Source: Synergistaceae bacterium
Lineage (GTDB): Bacteria > Synergistota > Synergistia > Synergistales > Synergistaceae
Assembly (NCBI GenBank): GCA_012728165.1
Contig: JAAYFQ010000160.1
Span: 1 to 64,000 of the forward strand
Direction of reading: 5' to 3'
DNA length: 64,000 nt
Within the stretch, counting starts at the first letter, position 1. Every line of letters starts with the position of its first letter. The translations under genes and the position numbers were made by a program. Of this stretch, positions 1 through 8,784 are shown piece by piece. The notes below the pieces were generated by a model, which was not told the origin of the DNA, searched no databases, and saw only the letters and a list, made by a program, of their open reading frames with translations.

Positions 1-488
1 AAGCTGTTAAATCAGGAGTGCCGATCTATAAATTTCAAAGAGAAAAAGATGCTACAGACTTTCAACTAGCTCTGGATATATTCTCTAGAGAATGTACAGG
101 CAAGAGTCTTTTTCTGAGTGGTGCTTTTGGAGGTCGTTTTGATCATCTTTGGAGCGTCATAATTTCTTTTCTGAATCGTTCTAATAAATATCAGCCCCTA
201 GGTATGGCAGATGAAAAAGAAGGGATGATTTTCCTAAAGGATGAAGCAGAAACAACAATATCTTTCGAAAAGAGACCTTTGGCTATTTCTCTGATATCTT
301 TTTCAAATAAGTGCGAAGGAGTTTCTATAGACGGAGTTAAGTGGCCTCTTACTAATGTGTTGCTTGAATATGCTAATCCATACAGTATAAGCAACGAAGT
401 GTTTGATAGTGGTACTGTTTCGGTGAAAATAAAGAAAGGTCTTCTTGGCGTTTATTGGGCGCAAAATGAACAAACTGACGAAATGTGA
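1..488 (+). CDS. thiN: Thiamine pyrophosphokinase, C-terminal part (gene runs off the left edge)
   Basis: Transfers pyrophosphate from ATP to thiamine to make the cofactor thiamine diphosphate in the cytoplasm. The frame (codons from base 3) is open to the window edge. The GTG at 18 is therefore probably internal, and roughly the first 50 residues of a family protein of about 210 residues are missing. Visible family signatures are EKDATDFQLALD (canonical KD-TD-ELAL, substrate/Mg binding) and GAFGGRFDH (canonical GxxGGRxDH). The C-terminal half is the beta-rich thiamine-binding domain. The next gene starts 87 bp downstream. Recognition rests on these two motifs and their spacing. Confidence 0.85.
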   Translation, partial: AVKSGVPIYKFQREKDATDFQLALDIFSRECTGKSLFLSGAFGGRFDHLWSVIISFLNRSNKYQPLGMADEKEGMIFLKDEAETTISFEKRPLAISLISFSNKCEGVSIDGVKWPLTNVLLEYANPYSISNEVFDSGTVSVKIKKGLLGVYWAQNEQTDEM

Positions 489-575
489 TTATCCGTATAA
501 ATTATATTTATCTTAAACATAATCTCATGATAATATACTCAAGTAGTTTGAAATTTTTATAGGATGTGATTACCA

Positions 576-1193
576 ATGTTTTTTGGTGGAGGAAATATAG
601 CTAGTAAATTAGCGCAGCTTTTGCTAAGTTTGCCGGCGGTGCTTTGGGCTATAACTTTTCATGAGTTTTGTCATGGTTACGCGGCGATGCGTTTGGGTGA
701 TCCTACAGCGAAACTTGATGGGCGTCTCAGTTTAAATCCATTACATCATCTTGATCCAGTGGGAGCTTTATGTCTATTGCTTTTTAGATTCGGTTGGGCA
801 AAACCAGTTCCCATAAACCCAGGGTACTTTAAACACCCTAAGCGAGATATGGTCATTGTAAGTCTTGCAGGAGCTGCGGGAAATATTTTGACAGCTTTTG
901 TGTGTGCTCAGCTGGTTAAGCTTTTTCCTTCGCTTTTCCAGAATTATGGAGCGCAGCAATTTATTCTTATAATGATATACATGAATGTAGGTCTTGCGGT
1001 GTTTAATTTGATACCAGTACCACCATTAGATGGTTCTAGAGTTCTTTATGTACTTTTGCCATATAAGTGGTTGCACATTTATCATTCGCTTGAACGTTAT
1101 GGAATGTTTATTATATTGGGACTTATAGCGTTTGGTATTCTTCCGCGTATAATGGACCCAGCGATGCGACTTGTTTTGAGTATAATAATATAA
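576..1193 (+). CDS. Site-2 protease family membrane metalloprotease (M50B)
   Basis: Integral-membrane zinc metalloprotease of the S2P/YwhC type, 205 residues. The zinc motif HEFCH is at residues 29-33 inside the first hydrophobic segment. The second ligand motif, NLIPVPPLDGSR, is near residues 144-155, with LDG supplying the aspartate. Several hydrophobic stretches (about 15-30, 95-115, 128-150, 175-205) fit a polytopic protein. No PDZ domain is present, so this is the short form whose substrate is usually unknown. It starts 87 bp after thiN and lies just ahead of surE, probably in one transcript. Confidence 0.88.
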   Translation: MFFGGGNIASKLAQLLLSLPAVLWAITFHEFCHGYAAMRLGDPTAKLDGRLSLNPLHHLDPVGALCLLLFRFGWAKPVPINPGYFKHPKRDMVIVSLAGAAGNILTAFVCAQLVKLFPSLFQNYGAQQFILIMIYMNVGLAVFNLIPVPPLDGSRVLYVLLPYKWLHIYHSLERYGMFIILGLIAFGILPRIMDPAMRLVLSIII

Positions 1194-1214
1194 AAGACTA
1201 AAGGTGAAGCTAAA

Positions 1215-2024
1215 ATGAAATTATTACTTACAAATGATGACGGAGTTTATTCATTAGGAATACAAACACTTGCAAGAATTCTTTCGGAAAAGGGACATGA
1301 GGTCGTTATTGTCGCTCCTGACAGAGAGCGTAGTGGTTGTGGACATGCAATGACGCTTGACAGACCACTTAACCTTCAAAAAATAGACTCATTGCTTTTG
1401 GGTGCTGCATATCCCACGTATTCATGTGATGGCACTCCTACAGACTGTGTTATTTTGGCCTTGGATGCTTTAAAGTTCGTTCCTGATTTTATTCTATCAG
1501 GTATAAATCTCGGGTTAAACCTTGGAGATGATCTTACCTATTCAGGGACCGCTTGTGCTGCAATGGAAGGTGTTCTCTATGGATTTCCTTCAATTGCTAT
1601 ATCTCTTGCTGCAAACTCAAAGTGTCAGAACATTTATAACTATACTGCAGCAGAAGTGACTCTTGCTATACTTGATTGGTTGGAGCTACACCCACTGCCA
1701 GAGGGAGTTATGCTTAATTTAAATATTCCTAATCTTCCACTTAAAGAATTAAAGGGTGTTGCGTTAACTAGGACTGGCAAAAGATTGTACAAAGACAAAG
1801 TTCGTGTAGTTGAGTCTCCCTCAGGAGAGAAAGCCTATTGGATTGGCGGTACAGCACACAATGACCTTACACATGGCACTGATGTTTGGGCTGTGTTTAG
1901 CGGAATTGCTTCAGTAACGCCAGTACATTTAGATATGACCTGTTATCAAACATATGACGAGTGTAGTAACTTAGGAGCAGAACAAGCGTTGGTAAATCAC
2001 CTCAACAAAGTAATTCGTCAATAG
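1215..2024 (+). CDS. surE: 5'/3'-nucleotidase SurE
   Basis: Metal-dependent phosphatase that removes phosphate from nucleoside 5'- and 3'-monophosphates. The N-terminus carries the hallmark LLTNDDG (Asp8 and Asp9 bind the metal). DRERSGCGHAMT at 36-47 supplies the conserved serine, and SGINLGLNLGDD the conserved asparagine. Length (269 residues) is normal for the family. An AGGTGA ribosome-binding site lies 9 bases before the ATG. It follows the protease gene by 21 bp. The T-box leader of argG begins shortly after its stop. Confidence 0.95.
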   Translation: MKLLLTNDDGVYSLGIQTLARILSEKGHEVVIVAPDRERSGCGHAMTLDRPLNLQKIDSLLLGAAYPTYSCDGTPTDCVILALDALKFVPDFILSGINLGLNLGDDLTYSGTACAAMEGVLYGFPSIAISLAANSKCQNIYNYTAAEVTLAILDWLELHPLPEGVMLNLNIPNLPLKELKGVALTRTGKRLYKDKVRVVESPSGEKAYWIGGTAHNDLTHGTDVWAVFSGIASVTPVHLDMTCYQTYDECSNLGAEQALVNHLNKVIRQ

Positions 2025-2090
2025 GCTGCTCTGAGTTGACAATTGAACTCTGAATGATAAAATAACATTGATGTTCAAAGTATAGTTATT

Positions 2091-2341
2091 GCGATGACGA
2101 GGATATAATTTCAACTTCTCAACGACAGGGATAAAGCACTCAAACTGAAAGTGCTTTTCGTGACAGTGATGAAATTCGCACCTCTGAGCTGGAGTTCGAA
2201 GAAAGACTAAGGTCAAGTAGAACTTACGGATATTTTCCGTTAAAAACGAATCAAGTGGGCACTTTGTGTCAACGAGGGTGGTACCGCGGGTATTTTATAA
2301 CTCGTCTCTCTTTCCGTAACAGGAGAGAAAGACGAGTTTTT
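2091..2341 (+). promoter_or_regulatory. T-box riboswitch, probably arginine-specific, in the argG leader
   Basis: The near-invariant T-box core AACGAGGGTGGTACCGCGG is at 2271-2289; within it UGGU (2279-2282) would pair with the NCCA end of an uncharged tRNA with an A discriminator. It is followed by an intrinsic terminator. Stem I starts near 2093. GAGG (2099-2102) can pair with CCTC (2181-2184), and AATTTC (2107-2112) with GAAATT (2171-2176). The internal loop left between them has CGC followed by A on its 3' side (2177-2180). CGC is an arginine codon, matching the downstream gene. The specifier call is inferred from hand folding. Uncharged tRNA-Arg would favour read-through into argG. Confidence 0.92.
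2300..2341 (+). terminator. T-box-controlled intrinsic terminator before argG
   Basis: A long hairpin with arms ACTCGTCTCTCTTTCC and GGAGAGAAAGACGAGT, separated by a short loop, runs into a T tract. Its 5' side abuts the T-box core, as expected for a terminator competing with the T-box antiterminator. Confidence 0.88.
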
Positions 2342-2376
2342 ACTTAATAAATACTAAGTTATGGGAGGATTTAAAA

Positions 2377-3636
2377 ATGACAGTAGAAAAAAAAGGCAAA
2401 TTAATATTGGCATACAGCGGAGGGCTCGACACATCCGTTGCAATTCCTTGGCTCAAAGATCAGGGATATGATGTTATTGCTTTGACAATGCATGTTGGAC
2501 AGCAGTCAGATGAGATGGACGAAATTCGTGAAAAAGCAATAAAAGCCGGTGCGGTTAAGGCTTATGTTGTTGATCTCAGAGAGGCTTTTGTAGATACATT
2601 TGTTTGGCCAGCATTAAAATCAAATGCAGTTTATCAGGGAGTTTATCCTCTTAATTCCGCACTTTCACGTCCAATGATTGCTCAAGCTCTTATCTGGTGC
2701 GCAGAAAAAGAAGGAGCGGTCGCAGTAGCTCATGGATGTACAGGAAAAGGACAGGATCAGGTTCGTATCGAAGTCTGTTGCAACGCACTAAATCCAGATA
2801 TAGAAGTTCTTGCTCCTGTAAGAGACTGGCAATTTACAAGAGAAGAAGAAATGGATTACGCTGAAGCACATAATATTTCCGTACCAACAACACGCCAAAA
2901 TCCTTACAGCATTGACGATAACCTATGGGGACGTTCAATCGAATGTGGGGTTCTTGAGGACCCATGGAATAAACCCCCTAAGGGGGCCTATGCTCTTACA
3001 GTCGACCCTAAAGATGCTCCCGATGAGGAAGTTACTATAGAAATCACATTTGAGGCTGGAATACCAGTAGCAATAAATGGTAAAAAAATGGACAGTTTAG
3101 AGCTTATTGAATTTATGAACAAGGCGGCTGGTCAGGCTGGAGTCGGCAGAATAGATATGGTCGAAGACAGACTAGTTGGTTTTAAGAGCCGTGAAGTTTA
3201 TGAGTGTCCTGCAGCAGTTGCCCTTATTGAAGCACATAGAAAACTTGAGACGATAACTCTTTCAAAAGATGTCCTTAAGACAAAAAAAGAACTCGAGGTT
3301 CGTTTCGCAGAAATGGCATATGAAGGTTATTGGTTCTCTCCACTTATGGAGGCGACACAGGCATTCATGGATGCGACGCAAAAGTCTGTAAATGGAACGG
3401 TCCGTATGATTCTTTATAAAGGAAATGCAACTGTTAATGGCATGAAGTCGGATACCTCTGTCTACAGCAAAGAGCTAGCTACATACTCAGCAGGAGATAT
3501 CTTTGACCAAGCAGCTGCAGTTGGTTTTATCAAGATTTGGGGTATGCCTATTAAAACTTGGCGTCAGGTTCATAAGGATAAGAACGTAAACCCAATCGAG
3601 AAGCTAATTATTGCCAAAGGCGAAGGGGCTCTATAA
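2377..3636 (+). CDS. argG: Argininosuccinate synthase
   Basis: Condenses citrulline and aspartate with ATP to give argininosuccinate, the penultimate step of arginine synthesis. The PP-loop AYSGGLDTS is at residues 12-20, and length (419) is normal. HGCTGKGQDQVR, another conserved family block, is present near residue 122. A GGGAGG ribosome-binding site precedes the ATG. The gene stands alone between a T-box terminator and its own terminator, and no argH or argF is in the window. Expression is expected to rise when tRNA-Arg is uncharged. Confidence 0.97.
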   Translation: MTVEKKGKLILAYSGGLDTSVAIPWLKDQGYDVIALTMHVGQQSDEMDEIREKAIKAGAVKAYVVDLREAFVDTFVWPALKSNAVYQGVYPLNSALSRPMIAQALIWCAEKEGAVAVAHGCTGKGQDQVRIEVCCNALNPDIEVLAPVRDWQFTREEEMDYAEAHNISVPTTRQNPYSIDDNLWGRSIECGVLEDPWNKPPKGAYALTVDPKDAPDEEVTIEITFEAGIPVAINGKKMDSLELIEFMNKAAGQAGVGRIDMVEDRLVGFKSREVYECPAAVALIEAHRKLETITLSKDVLKTKKELEVRFAEMAYEGYWFSPLMEATQAFMDATQKSVNGTVRMILYKGNATVNGMKSDTSVYSKELATYSAGDIFDQAAAVGFIKIWGMPIKTWRQVHKDKNVNPIEKLIIAKGEGAL

Positions 3637-3671
3637 AAAGCGCCCAAAATAGCATATAACTTAATAAAGCT

Positions 3672-3723
3672 AAAAGAGGCTCCCTAGATGTATTAAAAAG
3701 CACACTAGAGAGTCTCTTTTTTT
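3672..3723 (+). terminator. Intrinsic terminator after argG
   Basis: An inverted repeat with arms AAAAGAGGCTCCCTAG and CTAGAGAGTCTCTTTT (two internal mismatches) is followed by a run of T. It lies 36 bp after the argG stop. Confidence 0.85.
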
Positions 3724-3871
3724 ATACTGCAAGTATTTCACTGAATTGTATTGAGTAATGAGAAAAAGTAACATGAAATATAAAAACTTGTCATTTAAAG
3801 ATTTTTTCCTTTTCTGATGTGCACGTATAGTGTAAAATTATTACAAAATGTGTTTATACGGAGGTTTTCAA

Positions 3872-4669
3872 ATGTCATTATGTTCAAGCGACGATAAAAT
3901 CACTATAAATGATTATGAGTGTCCTATTGTTACTTCTGAAATGCTATCGGAAAAGATAGCTTGGATGACTGTAAAATGTCCAGAATTGGCATCCTCAGTG
4001 GTGCCAGGGCACTGTGTGATGATCTTTCCTTCAAACAGCTTGGATCCTTTACTTGGCAGACCTTTTGGTGTTTGTGACCTTGATCGTGCAAAAGGCGAGA
4101 TATCTGTTTGCTACATGTTGTATGGCAAAGGAACAGACATGATGGCTAAAATGCCTGTGGGTGAAAAAATTAGAGTAAGAGGTCCTTTTGGAGTTCCTCT
4201 TCCGTTAAGAGAAAATAAAAAAATCTATCTAACCGCTGGCGGAGTAGGAATAGCAATTTTTCTTTTGTACAATAAGCTTTTTCCCAAAGTTGTAGCAGGT
4301 CTCTATCTTGGTATTCCTGGTAAAGGCTACGAAAGATATTCTGAGCGGATTTTGAAAATTGCTCCGAATGCTAAAATATTTACAGACGATGGTTCTTTTG
4401 GTGTTGGAGATTCTATGTTTAAAGTACTTCCAAAAAATATTGGCCCTGATGAGGAAGTATGGGCTTGTGGTCCTACGGGTTTTTTGAAGGCGCTTAAAAC
4501 TCATTGTTCTTCCTCTTTGGACAAGTTGTATTTTTCTCTTGATAAGAGAATGGCATGTGGATATGGTGGTTGCATGGGCTGTGTTGTTGAGACGAATTCT
4601 GGATCGAAACGCAGATGCGTTGATGAGTCATTATTTAGAGCAGATGAGGTGGCAAGCTATGGGTTGTGA
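3872..4669 (+). CDS. pyrK: Dihydroorotate dehydrogenase B, electron-transfer subunit
   Basis: FAD and [2Fe-2S] subunit that passes electrons from PyrD to NAD+. RPFGVCD near residue 63 is the FAD-binding block. TAGGVGIA near 121 opens the NAD domain, and WACGPTGFL is typical of this reductase family. Near the C-terminus four cysteines (about 229, 234, 237, 249; C-x4-C-x2-C-x11-C) match the [2Fe-2S] site. The start is placed at the ATG at 3872, which has GGAGG 7 bases upstream, not the ATG at 3848 that would overlap this site. It overlaps pyrD by 11 bp, so the pair is translationally coupled. Confidence 0.93.
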   Translation: MSLCSSDDKITINDYECPIVTSEMLSEKIAWMTVKCPELASSVVPGHCVMIFPSNSLDPLLGRPFGVCDLDRAKGEISVCYMLYGKGTDMMAKMPVGEKIRVRGPFGVPLPLRENKKIYLTAGGVGIAIFLLYNKLFPKVVAGLYLGIPGKGYERYSERILKIAPNAKIFTDDGSFGVGDSMFKVLPKNIGPDEEVWACGPTGFLKALKTHCSSSLDKLYFSLDKRMACGYGGCMGCVVETNSGSKRRCVDESLFRADEVASYGL

Positions 4670-5576
4670 TCTTTCTGTAAAAGTAGGGAATTTGCTTTTT
4701 TCTTCTCCTGTTATTCCAGCTTCAGGTGTTTGGCCCTACGATGATGATTTTTGGTGTGGAGAAAAATTGGATGGGATAGGAGCCATATGCACAAAGGCAA
4801 TAAGCCTTAATGCCAAACAAGGAAACAAAGGAGTGCGTTTGTGGGAAACACCAGCCGGGATACTGAATAGTATTGGGCTCCAAAACATTGGAGTCCGAGG
4901 TTTTATAGAAGAGCATCTTAAGAAAGTTCTTTCTTGTCCAGTACCTGTCATTGCCAATGTTGTAATGGAACGTGAAGAAGAAACTGCTGAGACACTGAAA
5001 CATCTTCAAGATGCAGGTGGCATAGCTGCAGCGGAGCTCAACATTTCTTGCCCTAATGTTGATGGAGACGGAATGGCGTGGGGAATTGAAGCTTGTAGTG
5101 CAGCAAGGGCCGTCGCTTCTGCTCGCAAGGTTTGGAATGGTCCGCTTTGGATTAAAATGTCACCTCAAGCCGCAGACTCGATTGGAGTTGCTAAAGCAAT
5201 TGAGAGTGAAGGTGCAGATGCGCTTGTAGTTGCAAATACATGGCTTGGAATGGGAATGGATATGAAAACAGGAAAACCGGCTTTTGATAGAGTTGTAGCT
5301 GGCCTTTCAGGGCCTGCGATATTTCCACTTGCTCTAAGACTTGTCTGGCAAGTTGCCGGTGCCGTTTCTATCCCTATTGTCGGATGTGGCGGAGTTACAT
5401 CGGCCTCTGATTGTGCAGCGATGTTGCTTGCGGGTGCTTCAGCAGTAGAAGTAGGAACTGCGTTTTTTAGAGAGATCAAAGCAGGGACTGATATATGTTC
5501 GGGATTGCCAAAGTTTATTGAACAACATAGAGTTTCTTCTCTTTCAGAAATTATTGGAATGGCAAAACATTCTTAA
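4659..5576 (+). CDS. pyrD: Dihydroorotate dehydrogenase B, catalytic subunit (class 1B)
   Basis: FMN enzyme oxidising dihydroorotate to orotate together with PyrK. PVIPASGVWPY near the N-terminus and NISCPNV, whose cysteine is the class-1 catalytic base, identify it. IPIVGCGGVTSASD near the end is the FMN phosphate site. With the ATG at 4659 it has 305 residues, normal for class 1B; AGGTGG lies 6 bases upstream. A longer reading from 4539 would overlap pyrK by 130 bp and has no ribosome-binding site. Adjacent PyrK confirms the NAD-linked 1B type. The rest of the pyrimidine pathway is 27 kb away. Confidence 0.95.
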   Translation: MGCDLSVKVGNLLFSSPVIPASGVWPYDDDFWCGEKLDGIGAICTKAISLNAKQGNKGVRLWETPAGILNSIGLQNIGVRGFIEEHLKKVLSCPVPVIANVVMEREEETAETLKHLQDAGGIAAAELNISCPNVDGDGMAWGIEACSAARAVASARKVWNGPLWIKMSPQAADSIGVAKAIESEGADALVVANTWLGMGMDMKTGKPAFDRVVAGLSGPAIFPLALRLVWQVAGAVSIPIVGCGGVTSASDCAAMLLAGASAVEVGTAFFREIKAGTDICSGLPKFIEQHRVSSLSEIIGMAKHS

Positions 5577-5697
5577 AAAATTGCTTATTAGCTTAAAAAT
5601 AGGAAGAAAAATGATATCATACGCACAATTTAGCCAATTTTAGCTTGTAAGATAGTATAATAGACAATTGACTTAATAACCAAATGGAGAGATTTTA

Positions 5698-6396
5698 ATG
5701 AATCATAGCGAAGAAGAAAAAAACTTTGTTATAACTATAGACGGACCAGCAGGTGCGGGAAAAAGCACAATTGCCCGGCTTGTTGCAAAGAAATTAAAAC
5801 TACCATACCTTGATACCGGTGCAATTTATAGGTCAATCGCGTGGTTACTCAACGAAAAACAAATACTGCCTACAGAGGACAAAAAGATCTCTGCTATTCT
5901 GAAAGATTTTTCTATTTCTTTCGATGGATCAAAAGTTTTAATTGACGGTAGGGATATTTCAAAAGAAATAAGAACTCCTGAGATAGATAAACTTGTTTCT
6001 CCTTATTCTGCAATAAAAGGTGTGCGAGACGCATTGCTTCAACTGCAGAGGGACCAGTCTGCCAAAGGACTTGTAGCAGAAGGTCGCGACATGGGAACCG
6101 TCGTTTTTCCTGATGCCGCATTAAAGATATTTTTAACTGCGTCAGCTGAGGAGCGTGCTTTACGAAGATACAAGGAACGTATTGAAAAGTGTGAAACAGC
6201 TAACTATGATGAAATATTAAAACAGGTTAACGATCGTGATAATTATGACATAAACAGAGAAATTGCACCACTTCGTCCTGCAGTAGGTTGTGTAGTAATA
6301 AATACAACAAAGATGACGATAGACGAAGTCGTTGAGACCATTTCATCTTTTGCTGCTCTTGCTGCTGAGCATAGGATGTCCCAGAAAATTGAGTAA
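5698..6396 (+). CDS. cmk: Cytidylate kinase
   Basis: Phosphorylates CMP and dCMP with ATP. The P-loop GPAGAGKST is at residues 16-24, followed by LPYLDTGAIYRSIAW, the CMP-binding segment. LVAEGRDMGTVVFPDA is the other conserved Cmk block. Length is 232 residues, normal for the bacterial enzyme. The ATG is preceded by GGAGAG. A TATAAT box lies at 5656-5661 in the 121-bp upstream gap, without a convincing -35. The end of the gene overlaps the proposed start of hflX by 8 bp. Confidence 0.95.
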   Translation: MNHSEEEKNFVITIDGPAGAGKSTIARLVAKKLKLPYLDTGAIYRSIAWLLNEKQILPTEDKKISAILKDFSISFDGSKVLIDGRDISKEIRTPEIDKLVSPYSAIKGVRDALLQLQRDQSAKGLVAEGRDMGTVVFPDAALKIFLTASAEERALRRYKERIEKCETANYDEILKQVNDRDNYDINREIAPLRPAVGCVVINTTKMTIDEVVETISSFAALAAEHRMSQKIE

Positions 6397-7564
6397 AAAA
6401 CAGAAACTTATAGAAATATCTGACAAAAAACATACAGCTTTAATCTCAACTGTTGTGAGACCCGGTACTAATGATACAGAAGTATCTCTTGATGAACTAG
6501 TAATGCTCCTTGAGAATCTTAATATTAAAACTTTGGGAAGATCTGTGCAAAATAGAACTACTCCAGACTCGGGAAGTTTTATAGGTTCAGGAAAAGCAGA
6601 AGAGATAAAAGATTTTGCGACAAAACTAGGAGCTAATCTTTTAGTCATAGATGATTTTCTCAATCCTACTCAAAAGAGCAACTTACAAAAACTAACATCT
6701 CTTGAAGTGTGGGATAGAGCTTTTGTGATTATGAAGATTTTTGAAAACAGAGCTGATACATTCGAGGCGAAACTACAAGTTAAGTTAGCTCAATATAAAT
6801 ACGAAATCCCCAGTCTCAAGGGACTTGGACTCCAAATGTCGAGTACAGGTGCAGGAATAGGAACACGAGGTCCCGGCGAAACCGAGTATGAACGTCATAG
6901 AAGGAAACTTGATAAAAGAGTCAATTCGATAATGGACAAACTCGAGATAGTAAAAAAGAGCCGCCGATTGCGTAGAGAAAGAAGACATAAGTATGGAGTC
7001 CCACTTGTTTCACTTGTTGGATATACGAACAGCGGAAAATCAACATTACTTAAGGGATTATCAAAAGATGCCACGATTGTTTCAGCGAATCAGCTTTTTA
7101 CTACTCTTGACACTGTTGCACGACGCATAAATTACCGTGATGCGAGTGGCAGTTTCCTACTATTTGACACGGTTGGCTTTATAAGGAAAATACCAACTGA
7201 TCTTATTGCAGCTTTTAGAGCGACACTTGAAGAGGTTGCAGGAGCAGATCTATTACTTGTTGTTGTGGACGCTTCTGACAAAGAGCCAATTAATCATTTT
7301 GATATTGTTTTGGAAACCCTCAAAGAGCTTCAAGCAGATACAATACCACGTATAACAGTGCTTAATAAGATAGACGTAGCAGGAGCATCAACGGATATTA
7401 TAGAAATAGAACTAATAGCTCGAGGAGAAGAAATAGTTAAAACTTGTGCTTTAACAGGAGAAGGTTACGATATTCTATTAGAAAAAATTAGAACCTATCT
7501 TGATAACGTAAAGCCAGAAAAAACTTATACTCCAGATTATTATAACGATAATGTTTTTGACTAA
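6389..7564 (+). CDS. hflX: GTPase HflX
   Basis: Ribosome-associated GTPase that can split or rescue stalled ribosomes. GTRGPGETEYERHRR marks the HflX N-terminal domain. The G domain follows with GYTNSGKST (G1), DTVGFI (G3) and NKID (G4). The start is uncertain. A TTG at 6389 has AGGAT 11 bases upstream and gives 391 residues beginning near the usual HflX N-terminus. The ATG at 6332 would add a leucine-rich stretch that merely shadows cmk. Coupled to cmk by overlap. Confidence 0.92.
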   Translation: MSKKQKLIEISDKKHTALISTVVRPGTNDTEVSLDELVMLLENLNIKTLGRSVQNRTTPDSGSFIGSGKAEEIKDFATKLGANLLVIDDFLNPTQKSNLQKLTSLEVWDRAFVIMKIFENRADTFEAKLQVKLAQYKYEIPSLKGLGLQMSSTGAGIGTRGPGETEYERHRRKLDKRVNSIMDKLEIVKKSRRLRRERRHKYGVPLVSLVGYTNSGKSTLLKGLSKDATIVSANQLFTTLDTVARRINYRDASGSFLLFDTVGFIRKIPTDLIAAFRATLEEVAGADLLLVVVDASDKEPINHFDIVLETLKELQADTIPRITVLNKIDVAGASTDIIEIELIARGEEIVKTCALTGEGYDILLEKIRTYLDNVKPEKTYTPDYYNDNVFD

Positions 7565-7625
7565 AAAGTACCTTCGAGTGATACACGCACTACAGCTAGA
7601 TTAAAAATAACAAGGATGTGGTCGC

Positions 7626-8513
7626 ATGTATATAAGCATGACAGGGTTCAGTAGAACACAGCTCCAAACTTCGTGGGGAACATTAAATCTTGAGATGTCT
7701 AGCGTAAATCACCGCTATCAAGAAATTTATGTTAAACTTCCTCGAGAGTTTTCAAGTTGGGAACCATGGTTTCATCAGAAATTACGCAAGTATTTCCGTA
7801 GAGGGAAAGTTCAACTTCGTATGGAGGTTCTATGGGCGCCTACTTTCAAAATGGCTCGTATTAACAGAGATGTTTTTTCATCTTACTGTGATGAATTTTT
7901 ACAAATACAGGAAACATTAGGTCAAACACGAGAACTTGAATTGGAAGCAATAGCTTCTTTACCTGGAGCATTAAGTCTTCCCACTTTTGAGGATATTGGT
8001 GAAGCTGATAAGCTTGAAATGACATTTGATAAACTTTTGACAGACGGAGTAGAGTCATGGCAGAAGATGCGTTCTTTGGAGGGCGAGCATCTCAAAGAAG
8101 AAGTTCTTTTCCATCTTGGAGAGCTAGAACGTTTAGTAGGAGAAGTAGAGGAGAAATGGTTAACTGCTAAAAACACAGCATTTCAGACTTTGCGTGATAG
8201 ACTGTCTGAAGCTCTTACTGCTTTAAATGAAAACCTTGATGAATCAAGGTTTCTACAAGAAATAGTTATATTAACCGACAAATGGGATGTCTCTGAAGAG
8301 TTAGCGCGCATAAAGAGCCATGTTGTAAAGTTTCTCGTGACAGGTGAAGATAAAGAGTCTTCAGGCCGCAAGTTAGATTTTATAATCCAAGAGATGAATC
8401 GTGAAATTAATACCCTTAATTCTAAGATTGCTGATGCTGACATACGTTGGTTGTCGGTTGACGCTAAGGCAGCTCTTGAAAGAATGAGAGAACAAATACA
8501 GAATGTGGAGTAA
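7626..8513 (+). CDS. yicC: YicC/YloC family endoribonuclease
   Basis: YicC-family protein of 295 residues. Family members have been described as endoribonucleases acting in RNA turnover. It opens with the family signature MTGFSR and LEMSSVNHRYQEIYVKLPR (canonical E-xx-SVN-R). It ends with the conserved block HxxKFLxxGE...GRKLDFIxQEMNREINTxxSK, here near residues 238-275. It begins the yicC-remA-gmk-rpoZ-coaBC-priA order known from Firmicutes. The start used is the ATG at 7626, with an upstream AAGGATG. Confidence 0.92.
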   Translation: MYISMTGFSRTQLQTSWGTLNLEMSSVNHRYQEIYVKLPREFSSWEPWFHQKLRKYFRRGKVQLRMEVLWAPTFKMARINRDVFSSYCDEFLQIQETLGQTRELELEAIASLPGALSLPTFEDIGEADKLEMTFDKLLTDGVESWQKMRSLEGEHLKEEVLFHLGELERLVGEVEEKWLTAKNTAFQTLRDRLSEALTALNENLDESRFLQEIVILTDKWDVSEELARIKSHVVKFLVTGEDKESSGRKLDFIIQEMNREINTLNSKIADADIRWLSVDAKAALERMREQIQNVE

Positions 8514-8520
8514 TTAAAAT

Positions 8521-8784
8521 ATGAATTACAGACTTGTACACGTTGGATTTGGTAATATGGTAGTTGCCGATAGAATTGTTGCTATAATTAGTCCTTCGGC
8601 TGCTCCTATAAAGAGGTTAAGAGATGAAGCCCGCGAAGCCGGTCTTCTAGTCGATGTAACACAAGGCAGAAAAACACGTGCTGTTTTAGTAATGGACAGT
8701 AAGCATATTATATTATCGGCAATTCAGCCTGAAACAATTACAGGACGTTTTACCGGTGACACTTTGAAAGAAGAAAAGGAATAA
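8521..8784 (+). CDS. remA: RemA-like DUF370 protein
   Basis: Small 87-residue protein of the DUF370/RemA family; the Bacillus RemA is a DNA-binding regulator of matrix and osmolyte genes. Recognisable blocks are [27 protein letters not shown] and [16 protein letters not shown], with the basic QGRKTR typical of the family. It sits between yicC and gmk as in Bacillus. Its stop codon shares one base with the gmk start. What it regulates in this organism cannot be told from the sequence. Confidence 0.9.
   Translation: MNYRLVHVGFGNMVVADRIVAIISPSAAPIKRLRDEAREAGLLVDVTQGRKTRAVLVMDSKHIILSAIQPETITGRFTGDTLKEEKE

Noticed and set aside
3848-3871. Earlier ATG for pyrK
   Set aside because: The GGAGG ribosome-binding site lies inside this segment, so the ATG at 3872 is used.
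4539-4658. Long N-terminal extension of pyrD
   Set aside because: Would overlap pyrK by 130 bp; the ATG at 4659 has a good ribosome-binding site and gives the normal class 1B length.
5165-5479. Minus-strand frame of 104 codons inside pyrD
   Set aside because: Lies wholly inside a certain gene; low-complexity Ala/Ser/Pro-rich antisense translation.
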